Notes: a model not told the origin generated them from the letters alone. Shown: positions 33,538 through 42,775, counted from the first letter of the stretch. The stretch: 64,000 bases of DNA from G963663525 sp963663525 (GCA_963663525.2 CAXXHC010000001.1:2170001-2234000), one strand, 5' to 3'. Numbers and translations: made by a program.

Positions 33538-34458
33538 ATGGACGTACGTATGGAACGCATCGACATCAAAACCGGCTTCGACTGCAACAACAAGTGTCTT
33601 TTCTGCGTGCAGGGAGACAAACGCTACGAGTACGGTTCGAAAAGCACCGAAGAGGTCAAGGAACAGCTTGAAGAAAACCGCCAACACGCCGATGCGTTGG
33701 TGTTCACCGGCGGGGAAGTGACCATTCGCAAGGATTTCTTCGAACTCGTCCGCTTTGCAAAAGAGTTGGACTATCGCGTAATCCAGATTCAAACCAACGG
33801 TCGGGCCTTCGCCAACATGGAGTTCGTCGAACGCACCATGGAGGCCGGAGCCACCGAGTTCAGCCCGGCGATTCACGGCCATACCCCGGAGTTGCACGAC
33901 TACCTCGTCCACGCGCCGGGAGCGTTCAGGCAGACGGTCAAAGGCGTGCAGAACCTCAAGAAAATGGGGGGGATCATCATACTCAACAGCGTGATAACCC
34001 GCCCGAATTTCAGGCACTTGCCGCAGATGGCGCGACTTTTCGTGGCGCTCAGGATCGACCAGTTCCAGTTCGCGTTCATCCACGCCGTGGGATCGGGTGA
34101 AAAGAATTTCAAGCAGATGACGCCGCGAAAATCTCTCGCGGAACCCTATGTGAAACAGGGACTGGCCATCGGCATCAAAGGCGGCTGCCGGGTGATGACC
34201 GAAGCGATTCCCTACTGTTTCATGAAGGGTTTCGAAGCCTACGTGGCCGAGCGTATCATCCCACGCACCCGCATTGTGGATGCCGATTGGGTGGTGGAGG
34301 ACTACACCGAGTTCCGCGAGACCGAAGGCAAGCTCAAGGGACCGCCTTGCGCCGAATGTACGTGGAACAAAGTCTGCGAAGGCCCCTGGCGCGAGTATCC
34401 CGAAGCCTTCGGCTGGGACGAGTTCGAGCCGCGAAAGGACCCGCCGCCGAATGTCTGA
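33538..34458 (+). CDS. Radical SAM protein (first of an overlapping pair)
   Basis: A 306-residue radical SAM enzyme. The cluster motif is CNNKCLFC (CxxxCxxC), preceded by RMERIDIKTGFD, with GGEVTIRKDF as the SAM-binding GGE motif. A second cysteine group lies near the end (CRVMTEAIPYC, PPCAECTWNKVCEG), suggesting an auxiliary cluster of the SPASM/twitch type. ATG 33538 is chosen for GGGGTGG about 8 bases upstream; ATG 33550 is possible. It overlaps the next gene by 8 bases and resembles it in HGHTPELHDYL. The substrate is unknown; peptide or small-molecule modification are both possible. Confidence 0.85.
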   Translation: MDVRMERIDIKTGFDCNNKCLFCVQGDKRYEYGSKSTEEVKEQLEENRQHADALVFTGGEVTIRKDFFELVRFAKELDYRVIQIQTNGRAFANMEFVERTMEAGATEFSPAIHGHTPELHDYLVHAPGAFRQTVKGVQNLKKMGGIIILNSVITRPNFRHLPQMARLFVALRIDQFQFAFIHAVGSGEKNFKQMTPRKSLAEPYVKQGLAIGIKGGCRVMTEAIPYCFMKGFEAYVAERIIPRTRIVDADWVVEDYTEFRETEGKLKGPPCAECTWNKVCEGPWREYPEAFGWDEFEPRKDPPPNV

Positions 34459-36118
34459 CTCCAAGGCCCATACACCCTCTCAGGCGACCACCCGCCAGGA
34501 AAAGGATTCGGTGAAACACAGCGCGGTCCAGGAACACCGCAACTGGGTCAGCATCACCGGAGCCTGCAACAACGGCTGTGTGTTCTGTCTCGACGGCGAC
34601 CGGGGCGACCGCTTTCACAAGGACGAAAAGACCGTCCGGGAAGCCATCGAACGGGGATTCCAACCCGGCGCTCGGCTGATTCTTTCCGGCGGAGAGGCGT
34701 CGATCCACCCGAAATTCGTCGATTTCGTCCGTTTCGGCAAAGAGTTGAACTACAACTGGATTCAGACCGTCAGCAACGGTCGCATGTGGAGCCACCGTCC
34801 TTTCGCCGATGCCGCCGTGGAAGCGGGGCTGAACGAGGTGACGTTTTCCATGCACGGCCACACCCCGGAGTTGCACGACATGCTTACGGGCGTCAAGGGC
34901 AGTTTCGCTCAGGCCGTGACGGGAATGCGCAATCTCATCGGGCGTATCGTGGTCAACGTGGATGTGGTCATCAACGGTCTGAACTACCGCCACCTGGACG
35001 AAATTCTGCGTTTTTACCAGCGTTTGGGCGTGCATGAATTCGACCTGTTGCAGATCGTGCCCTTCGGTCGGGCCTGGAAACCCGAATGGCGCGAAAAACT
35101 GTTTTACGACCTCGACGAAGCCCGCGACACCCTGAACCGGGCTTTTCGAAACGCGCTGAAGCCGGGGAATTTCATCTGGACCAACCGGTTTCCTGTTCCC
35201 TACCTCGAAGGTGTGGAGGAGTTGATCCAAGATCCGCACAAGCTGCACGACGAATTGCGCGGCAGGCGCGACGAATTTGAAAAGCTGATTACGTCCGAAA
35301 AAGAGTTGGAATGCCGGGACGAACGCTGCCGTTTCTGCTTCGTGCAAGGCTACTGCGACCGCCTGCGCGACCTGCTGGCCATGTTGCGGGGAGAGAAGAG
35401 GGCAGGGGGGCTCCGGGCGAATCTTTCCACCAAGGAAGGACGCCGGGCCTTTTCCAAGTGCGGTGCAACCCTGCTGAAAACCGCCGATCCATTGCAGCTT
35501 GAACTCGTCGTGGACCGTGCAGAACGACTTTCTGAGTTCTTTTCCTCGCCGGTTGCTCTTCCCGTTACGGTGCAGTGCCGCGAAGAACGAGAAATCGGAA
35601 AAGTTCTCGATTATCAAGAACTTTTCTCGTCCTTGGCGCTGGCCGTTCACGAGCCGTCATCCATTGATGAAGCGCTTGTATTGGATGTTCCGTTGGTCTT
35701 CCGTGTGAGCCGTAATACGGCGGCGCCCTTGTGGAACTCCCGGCAGGAAATCCACCGTCACGGACGCTGCACCTTGGATTTTCCCGACTTCCTCACGCTG
35801 GAAGAGGAAAAAGGCGAGGGCGTCGATCCGTCGCGTTATCTCAAAGGGTGGCGCGATCTCGACGTGCGCGTCACCGGAGCGCCCCCCTGTCTGCATCCGA
35901 ACGCCGAAAGTGCACGCCCGGAAAGCCTGGATCCCCAATGGCTGGACGACGAAGGCCGCCCGGACCTTCACGCCTTTGCCGACGCCTACATCCGAAACCA
36001 CTACCTCGCTCGTTCCTCGCGTTGCGACGCCTGCCGTTTTTCAAGGAAATGTCGCGGACTCGGAATCAATAAAATTCGAGAATATGGTTTTCGGATTTTG
36101 CATCCGGTCAATGAGTAA
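34451..36118 (+). CDS. Radical SAM protein with long C-terminal extension (second of pair)
   Basis: A 555-residue protein starting at ATG 34451, which overlaps the previous stop. The radical SAM motif is CNNGCVFC with GGEASIHPKF as GGE motif; HGHTPELHDML is shared with its partner, so the two are related. Two extra Cys groups follow: CRDERCRFCFVQGYC (about residue 295) and, at the end, SRCDACRFSRKCRGLG. Between them about 220 residues match nothing I recognise. The layout suggests one catalytic and two further Fe-S sites. Overlap implies the two proteins are made together and may act as a complex or in sequence. Confidence 0.85.
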   Translation: MSDSKAHTPSQATTRQEKDSVKHSAVQEHRNWVSITGACNNGCVFCLDGDRGDRFHKDEKTVREAIERGFQPGARLILSGGEASIHPKFVDFVRFGKELNYNWIQTVSNGRMWSHRPFADAAVEAGLNEVTFSMHGHTPELHDMLTGVKGSFAQAVTGMRNLIGRIVVNVDVVINGLNYRHLDEILRFYQRLGVHEFDLLQIVPFGRAWKPEWREKLFYDLDEARDTLNRAFRNALKPGNFIWTNRFPVPYLEGVEELIQDPHKLHDELRGRRDEFEKLITSEKELECRDERCRFCFVQGYCDRLRDLLAMLRGEKRAGGLRANLSTKEGRRAFSKCGATLLKTADPLQLELVVDRAERLSEFFSSPVALPVTVQCREEREIGKVLDYQELFSSLALAVHEPSSIDEALVLDVPLVFRVSRNTAAPLWNSRQEIHRHGRCTLDFPDFLTLEEEKGEGVDPSRYLKGWRDLDVRVTGAPPCLHPNAESARPESLDPQWLDDEGRPDLHAFADAYIRNHYLARSSRCDACRFSRKCRGLGINKIREYGFRILHPVNE

Positions 36119-36412
36119 AAACTCTATAAAATACAATATGTTAAGTTGGTAAATAGCCCAAGAAAATATCCCTGTTTTTGAGGGGTTTGAAAACTTTCAG
36201 GTGCTCATTAAATGAGAAATCTCACCCGAATGAAGCTAAAATTCAGATAAAAGTATGCTAGACTACCGTCTAACGATTTGTTGGCCCATATGGACGAAGC
36301 GTGCCGCTGTCCGGGCTGGGATTGTTTTTTTTCTGTTCTTTTTCCGCTTCGCTTGGTATGAGGAGAAACCTTGCGGAATTTTTGACATATCCGTTTTAGG
36401 GTGTCGTCAATT
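36119..36412. other. Intergenic, no gene seen
   Basis: About 290 AT-richer bases after the radical SAM pair. A TAGAC-tacc-GTCTA hairpin lies near 36261. A minus-strand frame across 36208-36591 overlaps the strong promoter and is not credible. Confidence 0.4.
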
Positions 36413-36440
36413 TTGACAACGGGACGGGTTTCATTATAAT
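36413..36440 (+). promoter_or_regulatory. Consensus sigma-70 promoter
   Basis: TTGACA (36413-36418), 16 bases, TATAAT (36435-36440): both boxes are perfect, so the Cys-rich lipoprotein gene at 36527 is likely strongly transcribed. Confidence 0.8.
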
Positions 36441-36526
36441 AACTTGCTCCTGGGTATTGCCCGAGAACGTTGGAAAAAGTTCTGCATCGTTCACATTCGG
36501 TATCGTTTTGAATACGAGAGGTTGAC

Positions 36527-37885
36527 ATGCGATTCGCCACATTCGGAAAAATTGCCCTATTTGCCCTTTTGCTGTTGGTGTCCTTCGGCATGATTCAATG
36601 CGACGAGGGAAGCAGCGTCGGCGGAGTTCAGTGCCTCACTTCCATGGATTGCGATCTCAATTTTAGTTGCCAGTTGGGTCGTTGCGTAAGCAATTCGGAG
36701 GCCACTCTTTGCAATTCGGACGGCGATTGCGCAGACGGCTATATCTGTGTGGAAATCAGCGCCGATCAGAAAAAGTGCATCGCCGAAATCGAAACCTGCT
36801 CGTCCGACCTCGAATGTGGCGTGGGTTACTCCTGTGTGGATGGTTTTTGCAATCCCGATGAGAGCGCCACGACCTGCACCAGCAACGAGGACTGCCCCTC
36901 TGGATATTCCTGCGCCGAAATGACCGGTGGCGGATACAAATGTATTCCTGGAAGCGGTGGCGGTGACCAACCGGTCGTTACCGAATGCGGCGATGCCTGC
37001 AACTCAGACGGCACCTGCGATGGTTCCAATTGCTTCTGCTGCGACAGCGTGTGCATCACCAAGTTCCCGGTCTGTTCCTCGGACGACGACTGCTACACCG
37101 GTCAGGTCTGCCTGACCAGCGAACTGGTCTGCACCCTCGAGCCCTCAAGCTGCGAGAAGAACGGTGGTTCCACCACCACGGACGGCGATGACGAACAGGA
37201 AGAAGCCGCCCCCACCTGCACGGGCCTGATCGATACCGAAGTTTGCGGCGAAAACGAAGTCTGCTGCAACAGCCAATGCAAAAGTTACGTACATTCCTGC
37301 ACCGCGAAGGAAGACTGCTACAAGGGTCAGACCTGCACCGGCGGCGTGTGCACCGGCACCCCGGAAAGTTGCGAAATGAACGACCCCGCCCAGCAGGGGT
37401 GCACCCAGGATTCGGACTGCCCCGACACCCAGCATTGCGGTGGTGTGGAAGGCGGAGGCATCGGCTGCGTAAACGATTGCTCCAGCGACGGCGACTGTGA
37501 GGAAGGCGCAAGCTGCAACCCCAATAACGGGCGTTGCGAGTTCTGCCAGACCGAATGCCCGGCCTCCCAGTGCTGCAACTACAACCTCGATTTCTGGTAC
37601 TGTGGCCAGTGCTGTGTCCCGGCCTGCCCGTTGGGTCAAGCCTGCCACGGTGGCAACTGTGTCGATCTCGCCTGCCCGGATAGCTGCGACACCTGCGAAA
37701 TCTGCGGTCCCGAAACCGGCTACGTCTGCGAACGCGATCCCAACGGTTGTGGTGAACCGGAAGCCGATGGCGACACCGATGTCGAATCCCGTCGCAACGT
37801 CCAGTGCCTGGATTCCAACGCACCCTGCACCGCCGGTGTGGACGAGTGCTGCTCCGGCACCTGCCTGATGGGAACCTGCCTGTAA
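36527..37885 (+). CDS. Cys-rich repeat lipoprotein
   Basis: A 452-residue secreted protein. The signal (KIALFALLLLVSFGMIQC) ends at a Cys with an unusual Gln at -1. The mature chain is a string of short Cys modules of the type C-x-SD-x-DC-x2-G-x2-C (NSDGDCADGYIC, SSDLECGVGYSC, TSNEDCPSGYSC, SSDDDCYTGQVC, TAKEDCYKGQTC, TQDSDCPDTQHC), as in Dickkopf/EGF-like surface proteins of Myxococcota-type bacteria, with a GDQ/DGDDE linker. It has dozens of Cys, presumably in disulphides. A perfect promoter and a strong terminator make it a single, highly expressed unit. Function unknown; a structural envelope or adhesive role is a guess. Confidence 0.82.
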   Translation: MRFATFGKIALFALLLLVSFGMIQCDEGSSVGGVQCLTSMDCDLNFSCQLGRCVSNSEATLCNSDGDCADGYICVEISADQKKCIAEIETCSSDLECGVGYSCVDGFCNPDESATTCTSNEDCPSGYSCAEMTGGGYKCIPGSGGGDQPVVTECGDACNSDGTCDGSNCFCCDSVCITKFPVCSSDDDCYTGQVCLTSELVCTLEPSSCEKNGGSTTTDGDDEQEEAAPTCTGLIDTEVCGENEVCCNSQCKSYVHSCTAKEDCYKGQTCTGGVCTGTPESCEMNDPAQQGCTQDSDCPDTQHCGGVEGGGIGCVNDCSSDGDCEEGASCNPNNGRCEFCQTECPASQCCNYNLDFWYCGQCCVPACPLGQACHGGNCVDLACPDSCDTCEICGPETGYVCERDPNGCGEPEADGDTDVESRRNVQCLDSNAPCTAGVDECCSGTCLMGTCL

Positions 37886-37904
37886 TCACAGAGACGAATC
37901 AGGA

Positions 37905-37932
37905 AAACCCCGCATATTGCGGGGTTTTTTTT
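37905..37932 (+). terminator. Intrinsic terminator of the Cys-rich lipoprotein gene
   Basis: CCCCGCA-tat-TGCGGGG followed by nine T. The last T bases are also the first bases of the next promoter. Confidence 0.85.
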
Positions 37933-37960
37933 TGACAATCGCACGGGGGGCCGATACCCT
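37932..37960 (+). promoter_or_regulatory. Promoter of the 38005 gene
   Basis: TTGACA (37932-37937), 17 bases, TACCCT (37955-37960), 45 bases before the start codon. The -35 box abuts the upstream terminator. Confidence 0.6.
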
Positions 37961-38004
37961 CGTTTCACGTTGCGAGACGCCCCTCTTTCGAGAAAGCACG
38001 TCCC

Positions 38005-38826
38005 ATGGAACCACGTCCCAAGAAACTGCGATTATCACACGAAACGGTACGCTTGCTGCGTCTTCGGTCGGGCGATCTCCAGATCACGTTGCCTGCCGCA
38101 CTGAGCGCCGAACTGTCCCCTTTCGATCTGATCCCGGTGTTGTTGGAAATTGCGCATCGCATCGACCATCGTCAGCCGGTGACTTTGCGGATACAAGCCA
38201 ACGAGGAACAGCCTTTTCACGCTCGCAACCTCGCTCTTTTGCAGGGATGCCTGGAGGCGGTGCCCCCGCTGATGCACTACACCTGGTACGATCTTCTTCC
38301 TCCCGGATTTCTCGACTCAGGCAGCAGAAAACTGGTCCATCTGTGGGGTAATGACGAGTTGATCGACGCCATTTTTGAAACCGGGAATACCTCTCTTCAA
38401 TCCGGCAACTACGTGTACGATTTCCACCGCCGCGACGTGATTGTATCGCTGGCCGATCATAAGCGCGTGGTCGTGGACCTGCTGTTTCACAGCGATCGTG
38501 CCGTCGTGCCCGTGGAGATCTCGCAACACGGTACGGGGGAGGAAATCGCGCTGTATTTAATGATGGATCTCGGTGTGTTGTCCCAACTTGCCAGGGGAAA
38601 TTTAAGTCTTTGCGGACTGGACGAGCAGATCGCTCTCACACCCAAGCGCGCCGATCGCCTGCTCCCGGGGAAACTGACTTTCGGGTCGAAATTTAACGTG
38701 AGACTGGCGACGATCAGCGCAACTACCGATCCCGACTGGGGTTTTGCCCGGCTGTTTTCTCTGGTTGGCAGAGCCCATTTGGGCGAACCGCACCACAACC
38801 ACGAAATCGTGTTGCATTTCAAGTAA
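38005..38826 (+). CDS. Hypothetical cytoplasmic protein
   Basis: A 273-residue protein with no signal peptide or membrane helix, from ATG 38005. It has mixed alpha/beta character with motifs such as LSAELSPFDLIPVLLEIAHRI, VHLWGNDELIDAIFETGN and VVVDLLFHSDRAVVPVEIS. I do not recognise the family. It has its own promoter and ends 36 bases before the convergent end of the kinase gene, so there is no operon partner to hint at a function. Confidence 0.6.
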   Translation: MEPRPKKLRLSHETVRLLRLRSGDLQITLPAALSAELSPFDLIPVLLEIAHRIDHRQPVTLRIQANEEQPFHARNLALLQGCLEAVPPLMHYTWYDLLPPGFLDSGSRKLVHLWGNDELIDAIFETGNTSLQSGNYVYDFHRRDVIVSLADHKRVVVDLLFHSDRAVVPVEISQHGTGEEIALYLMMDLGVLSQLARGNLSLCGLDEQIALTPKRADRLLPGKLTFGSKFNVRLATISATTDPDWGFARLFSLVGRAHLGEPHHNHEIVLHFK

Positions 38827-38861
38827 TTCGGAAATCGGCAGGACGGTGCGAAAGACTTTCG

Positions 38862-41135
38862 TCAATGCGTGCCGTAAAACACGACCCAGAAAAAAAACAC
38901 GATCAACCCAACGAGAGTCACCCCGCCTAAGAAAAACAAAACATCTCCCAACTGTTCGGTCATTTTCTTACGGGCGGGTTGTTTTTCGGGCAGTGCATTC
39001 AGTTCGAATTTCTTGGAAAAAAACTCATCTTCCATTTGTTTGGAGGTGTCTTTTTTAGGGGGAGGATCGGAAGGAAAAGCATTTTTCAGGTCGTCCTCGT
39101 CCTCTTCTTCAACGGGAGGTTCAGGCTTCATTGCATGTCGAATGCCCTCGATCGATTGGGATTTTCGCGCAGTTTGAATTTTTCCCGCCGGTTCCTGTTT
39201 TCTCGCGCTGCGGATTTCACCAGTTGTTTCAGGGAGTTCGGGCTTTAGGAACTCAACAAAGGGTTCCGGCTTCCTGGCAATTTGAACGTCTACCTTCGGT
39301 TGCACCTTACTTGCGCTGGGAGCTACTTCGACTGGTTGGAGTTTTCGCGCGGTTTGAACTTCCCCTGGTGGTTCCTGTTTCCTCGCACTGTGGATTTCCC
39401 CAGTAGTTTTAGATGGTTCGGGCTTTGGAATTTTTACAGAGGGTTCCGGCTTCCTGGCAATTTGAACGTCTACCTTCGGTTGCACCTTACTTGCACTGGG
39501 AGCTACTTCGACCGGTTGGGGTTTTCGCGCGGTTTGAACTTCCCCTGCCGGTTCTTGTTTTCTCGCGCTGCGGATTTCTCCAGTCGTTTCAGGGATTTCA
39601 AGCTTTGGAATCTCAACAGAGGGTTCCGGCTTTCTGGTGGTTTGGACATCTCCTGCCGGTAGTAGCTTACTTGCATTGGGAGTTACTGCTACCGGTTGGG
39701 GTTTTCGTGCGGTTTGAACTTCCCCTGCCGGTTCTTGTTTTCTCGCGCTGCGGATTTCTCCAGTCGTTTCAGGGATTTCAAGCTTTGGAATCTCAACAGA
39801 GGGTTCCGGCTTTCTGGCGGTTTGAACGTCTCGCACTGGTTGTAAATTGCTAGCGCTGGGAGCAACTGCTACCGGTTGGGGTTTTCGCGCGGTTTGAATT
39901 TCCCCTGCCGGTTCTTGTTTTCTCGCGCTGCGGATTTCCAAAGAGGTGCTTTGGGAGTCGCTTGCAAGAGGATAAGTGAACGATCCTTCGGAGGAACTGA
40001 TCGGCTGGGTGTCCTGATCGTGGATGCCTTCGCTGATTTCGTACTCGCGTGGATCTCGGCGCTGCAGCACGGGTTCTTCCCTTGTGGAGGCGGCGAGCGC
40101 TTCTTTATAGTGAGGGGTGATCTCCTCTTCGGTCGATTCATGCTTGCCGGAAAAAAGCGAATCCATATCAAGGGTTAGCGCGTGTTCCCTCTTCTCGTCG
40201 CTTTCCAGTTTTTCGGCCTCGAACTGTTCCTGCATCCAGGTCGCCAGTTCTTCCTTGCCGAAACCGCCGAGATTTTGCATGAGGTATTCGTCCAGAGCGT
40301 CGCTGAACATCGCCGCCGATGCGTAACGCTGGTTGACGTTTCGTTTCAGCGCCCTCATGGCGATCATATCCAGTTCCGGGGGCACATCCGAGTTGAACGT
40401 GGAAGGAATCATCACGTTGGCTTTTTTGATGCGCTGCAACGTGTCGTATTCGCTGTCACCGACGAACAAACGGCGATGAGCCAGCATTTCCCAAAGCACG
40501 ATCCCCAGGGCGAAGACATCGGAACGCCCGTCGATATCCATTCCCTGGACCTGTTCGGGCGACATGTAGCCGAATTTTCCCTTTAATATTCCTGCTTTGG
40601 TGCGATTGATCTTTTTGGTGGCCTTGGCGATGCCGAAGTCGATCAGTTTGACGTCCCCTTCGAACGAAACGAGGATATTGGGTGGCGAAATGTCCCGATG
40701 CACGATCTTGAGCATCCGCCCCTGGTCGTCGCGATACCGGTGGGCGTAATCGAGTCCCCGCCCGATCTTCGAGGCGATAAACGCGCTGACACCGAATGGA
40801 ATCGGCGTGCCGGAAGAGCGGACGAAATCGAAAATCAGCCGCAGGTCTTTGCCGTCCACCGGCTCCAGCGCCATGAAGATCGTCTCGTCGATTTTACCGA
40901 GATCGTAGATGCGGATGATGTTTTCGTGTTCTAGATTGCCTGCGATGTCCGCTTCATCGATGAACATCTGCTCGAAGCCGGGCTGCTGCGAAATGTAAGG
41001 AAGAATGCGTTTGATGACGCACAGGCGGTTCGTCCTGTCCGGACGCTGGGAAACGGCCCGAAAGATTTCAGCCATGCCCCCGGTGCTCATTTTCTCCAGA
41101 AGAAGATACGAGCCATATCGTTTCGGTTCGAACAC
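38862..41135 (-). CDS. Ser/Thr protein kinase with 60-residue tandem repeats and C-terminal helix
   Basis: A 757-residue eukaryotic-type kinase. GTG 41135 is preferred because AGGA lies 7 bases upstream and the domain starts there (FEPKRYGSYLLLEKMSTGGMAEIFRA); a GTG at 41169-41171 is in frame. Kinase motifs: CVIKRI (Lys), VHRDISPPNILV, LIDFGIAKATKK, GKFGYMSPEQVQG, DVFALGIVLWEML. Residues about 400-665 are four 60-residue repeats rich in ARKxEP plus a partial fifth, highly basic and Pro-rich. A membrane helix ends the protein (VLFFLGGVTLVGLIVFFFWVVFYG). So the kinase faces the cytoplasm with no large sensor outside. Target unknown. Confidence 0.92.
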   Translation of the reverse strand: MFEPKRYGSYLLLEKMSTGGMAEIFRAVSQRPDRTNRLCVIKRILPYISQQPGFEQMFIDEADIAGNLEHENIIRIYDLGKIDETIFMALEPVDGKDLRLIFDFVRSSGTPIPFGVSAFIASKIGRGLDYAHRYRDDQGRMLKIVHRDISPPNILVSFEGDVKLIDFGIAKATKKINRTKAGILKGKFGYMSPEQVQGMDIDGRSDVFALGIVLWEMLAHRRLFVGDSEYDTLQRIKKANVMIPSTFNSDVPPELDMIAMRALKRNVNQRYASAAMFSDALDEYLMQNLGGFGKEELATWMQEQFEAEKLESDEKREHALTLDMDSLFSGKHESTEEEITPHYKEALAASTREEPVLQRRDPREYEISEGIHDQDTQPISSSEGSFTYPLASDSQSTSLEIRSARKQEPAGEIQTARKPQPVAVAPSASNLQPVRDVQTARKPEPSVEIPKLEIPETTGEIRSARKQEPAGEVQTARKPQPVAVTPNASKLLPAGDVQTTRKPEPSVEIPKLEIPETTGEIRSARKQEPAGEVQTARKPQPVEVAPSASKVQPKVDVQIARKPEPSVKIPKPEPSKTTGEIHSARKQEPPGEVQTARKLQPVEVAPSASKVQPKVDVQIARKPEPFVEFLKPELPETTGEIRSARKQEPAGKIQTARKSQSIEGIRHAMKPEPPVEEEDEDDLKNAFPSDPPPKKDTSKQMEDEFFSKKFELNALPEKQPARKKMTEQLGDVLFFLGGVTLVGLIVFFFWVVFYGTH
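39130..39938 (-). repeat. Coding tandem repeat, 180-bp units
   Basis: Four full 180-bp units (starting at 39938, 39758, 39578, 39398 on the minus strand) and a partial fifth inside the kinase gene. Units 1-2 are nearly identical over long stretches, and units 3-4 likewise, indicating recent expansion in pairs. The unit begins EIRSARKQEPAGE and ends PETTG. Confidence 0.9.
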
Positions 41136-41481
41136 GATGAATTCCTGCTTCGAGAATCGTCCACCCCCCACACCAACACTTATTGATGCAACAACCGTTT
41201 GTCCGAGTGGAATATTCTCTCATGAATACAAACGCCTGTCACAATTCCCCCGTGCATCGGCTTCTTCCGTTTGAACCACTCGAAGTGGCAAGACTTCTCC
41301 GCCTATTCCACTTGCATAAGACCACATCGATGGGGGGATGGGTCTAATTGTTCAAACTGAAGAGTTTCGCAACATGTTACGTTTTCAGTGTAACGAATCT
41401 CGACGACTTTTTCAACGAATGTTTCTAGAAATCGCAGGCAATCGGCATCTATGAAGAAAAATGCACAGATGGCTGAAAAGA
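41136..41481. other. Intergenic, no gene seen
   Basis: About 345 bases holding the kinase promoter region and nothing else I recognise. Confidence 0.4.
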
Positions 41482-41505
41482 AGGGGAGACGAAAGCGTCT
41501 CCCCT
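41482..41505 (-). terminator. Terminator hairpin after the EEP phosphodiesterase gene
   Basis: AGGGGAGACG-aaag-CGTCTCCCCT, a perfect 10-bp stem. On the minus strand it is followed by TCTTTTC and lies 14 bases after the stop at 41519. Confidence 0.6.
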
Positions 41506-41518
41506 ATCGGTGCATCAT

Positions 41519-42688
41519 TTACGGCAGTTCCACCGAGACTCCGTAGTGATCCGAAAGTCTCGAAGCCACGGTTTCGCCATTGGCGTCGAAGCTGATTTCT
41601 CCGTCGAGGATTCGTTTCGGAACGGTTTGCAGGTCTTGCGAGAAGTTTTTGAACATCACGTGGTCGATGATTTCGCTGTCGCCGTCTTTGTCGTCCGTGC
41701 CGACCAGGGGATTGTCCACGCAAAACGTGCATTGCGCCGCCGCTTGTTCCGCGTACGGTGAAACAAAACCGCCGTCGTCGGCGAACTTGTTGAAATTCTC
41801 TTCCAGCGCGGCGGGAATGTCTCCGCTGGCCTTGCCGCAGTTCATATCGCCCATCAGTACCGCCGGAGTTTCCGTCCCGCTTTTCTGCTCGACGAAGGCC
41901 AGCATCTGGTCGATCTGGTTCGCCTGTTCGTCGGCCCAGGATTCGAACTCTCCTCCGTAGGTGACGGAGGTCAGGTTGGCCGTGAGATGGGTGCAATACA
42001 CGTCGATCTGGGGATGTTCCTGCGTGGCGATGCTGGCGCGCAACACGACCCTGCGATTGAGATACGACGGAAGGACCAGCATTTCGGTGTTCGTCAGCGC
42101 GGTTTTGGAGAGCAGCAGCAGGCCGTTGTTGCCGTCGTAGGCCAGGGTGCCGCCGCCCGATCCGGCGCAGGTGGCGAAGATTTCATCAATGGTTTTGGTG
42201 ATGTTCGCGGCCAGGCAGGTGGAGCAGTCTTCGGAGAGTGCTTTGTATTCAGCGTTGCACTTCGACAATACGCAGGCGATGACCTGATCCTGATCGACGT
42301 CGGAGCAGTTCGCATCGACGCAATCCATCAACGTCTGGCTTTCCTCGCTCCCGCAGGCGGGGTCTTCCCCACCGGAGACGTCTTCCGGAGTCAGCACGTA
42401 ATAAGCATTCGGATACGTGCCTTTCGCATCGGCCACCACCTTGTTGACGTGTTCCTCCAGCCAGACTTCCTGCATACACACGACGTCGTCGGACAGTCCG
42501 GCGACACCCTCGCCGGTCAGTGACGATCGCTCCTCCGCGTAGTCCACGAAGCTCACGGCGAGTCCGGCGTTATACGTGGCGAAAGACATGGGGACATGCA
42601 CGGCTTCGGTGTCGTCGTCGCCGCCGCAAGCCGTCAAGCCGAAGAAGGTCAATGCGAAAATGAAAACGGTAATCGAGGAAATTTTCAT
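41519..42688 (-). CDS. Secreted endonuclease/exonuclease/phosphatase family lipoprotein
   Basis: A 389-residue lipoprotein from ATG 42688 with AAGGA 7-8 bases upstream. The signal (ISSITVFIFALTFFGLTAC) ends in a lipobox followed by GGDDD. The EEP fold is complete: MSFATYNAG, CMQEVW (metal Glu), VYCTHLTAN, LMGDMNC (Asp/Asn), IIDHVMF and SDHYGVSVELP (catalytic His pair). A Cys-rich insert (about 110-170: CGSEESQTLMDCVDANCSD, CVLSKCNAEY, CSTCLAAN) is unusual. It should cut phosphodiester bonds outside the inner membrane, in nucleic acids or phospholipid-type substrates. Upstream 11-bp repeats at 42722-42754 suggest phosphate control. Confidence 0.88.
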   Translation of the reverse strand: MKISSITVFIFALTFFGLTACGGDDDTEAVHVPMSFATYNAGLAVSFVDYAEERSSLTGEGVAGLSDDVVCMQEVWLEEHVNKVVADAKGTYPNAYYVLTPEDVSGGEDPACGSEESQTLMDCVDANCSDVDQDQVIACVLSKCNAEYKALSEDCSTCLAANITKTIDEIFATCAGSGGGTLAYDGNNGLLLLSKTALTNTEMLVLPSYLNRRVVLRASIATQEHPQIDVYCTHLTANLTSVTYGGEFESWADEQANQIDQMLAFVEQKSGTETPAVLMGDMNCGKASGDIPAALEENFNKFADDGGFVSPYAEQAAAQCTFCVDNPLVGTDDKDGDSEIIDHVMFKNFSQDLQTVPKRILDGEISFDANGETVASRLSDHYGVSVELP

Positions 42689-42721
42689 AAGTCGATCCTT
42701 GTAGATGAAAATAAACATGAT

Positions 42722-42754
42722 CGTTTTTTTAACATGAATCTAACGTTTTTACAA
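42722..42754 (-). promoter_or_regulatory. Candidate Pho box (three 11-bp direct repeats)
   Basis: Written on the plus strand: CGTTTTTTTAA, CATGAATCTAA, CGTTTTTACAA, exactly 11 bases apart, 34-66 bases upstream of the EEP gene start. The middle unit nearly equals CATGTTTCTAA of the box at 62435-62467. Confidence 0.5.
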
Positions 42755-42775
42755 TGAAACGTTCACCTTGGAAAA

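Noticed and set aside
36208..36591. 127-residue minus-strand frame
   Set aside because: It covers the perfect promoter and signal peptide of the gene at 36527 and has no start signal or recognised motif.
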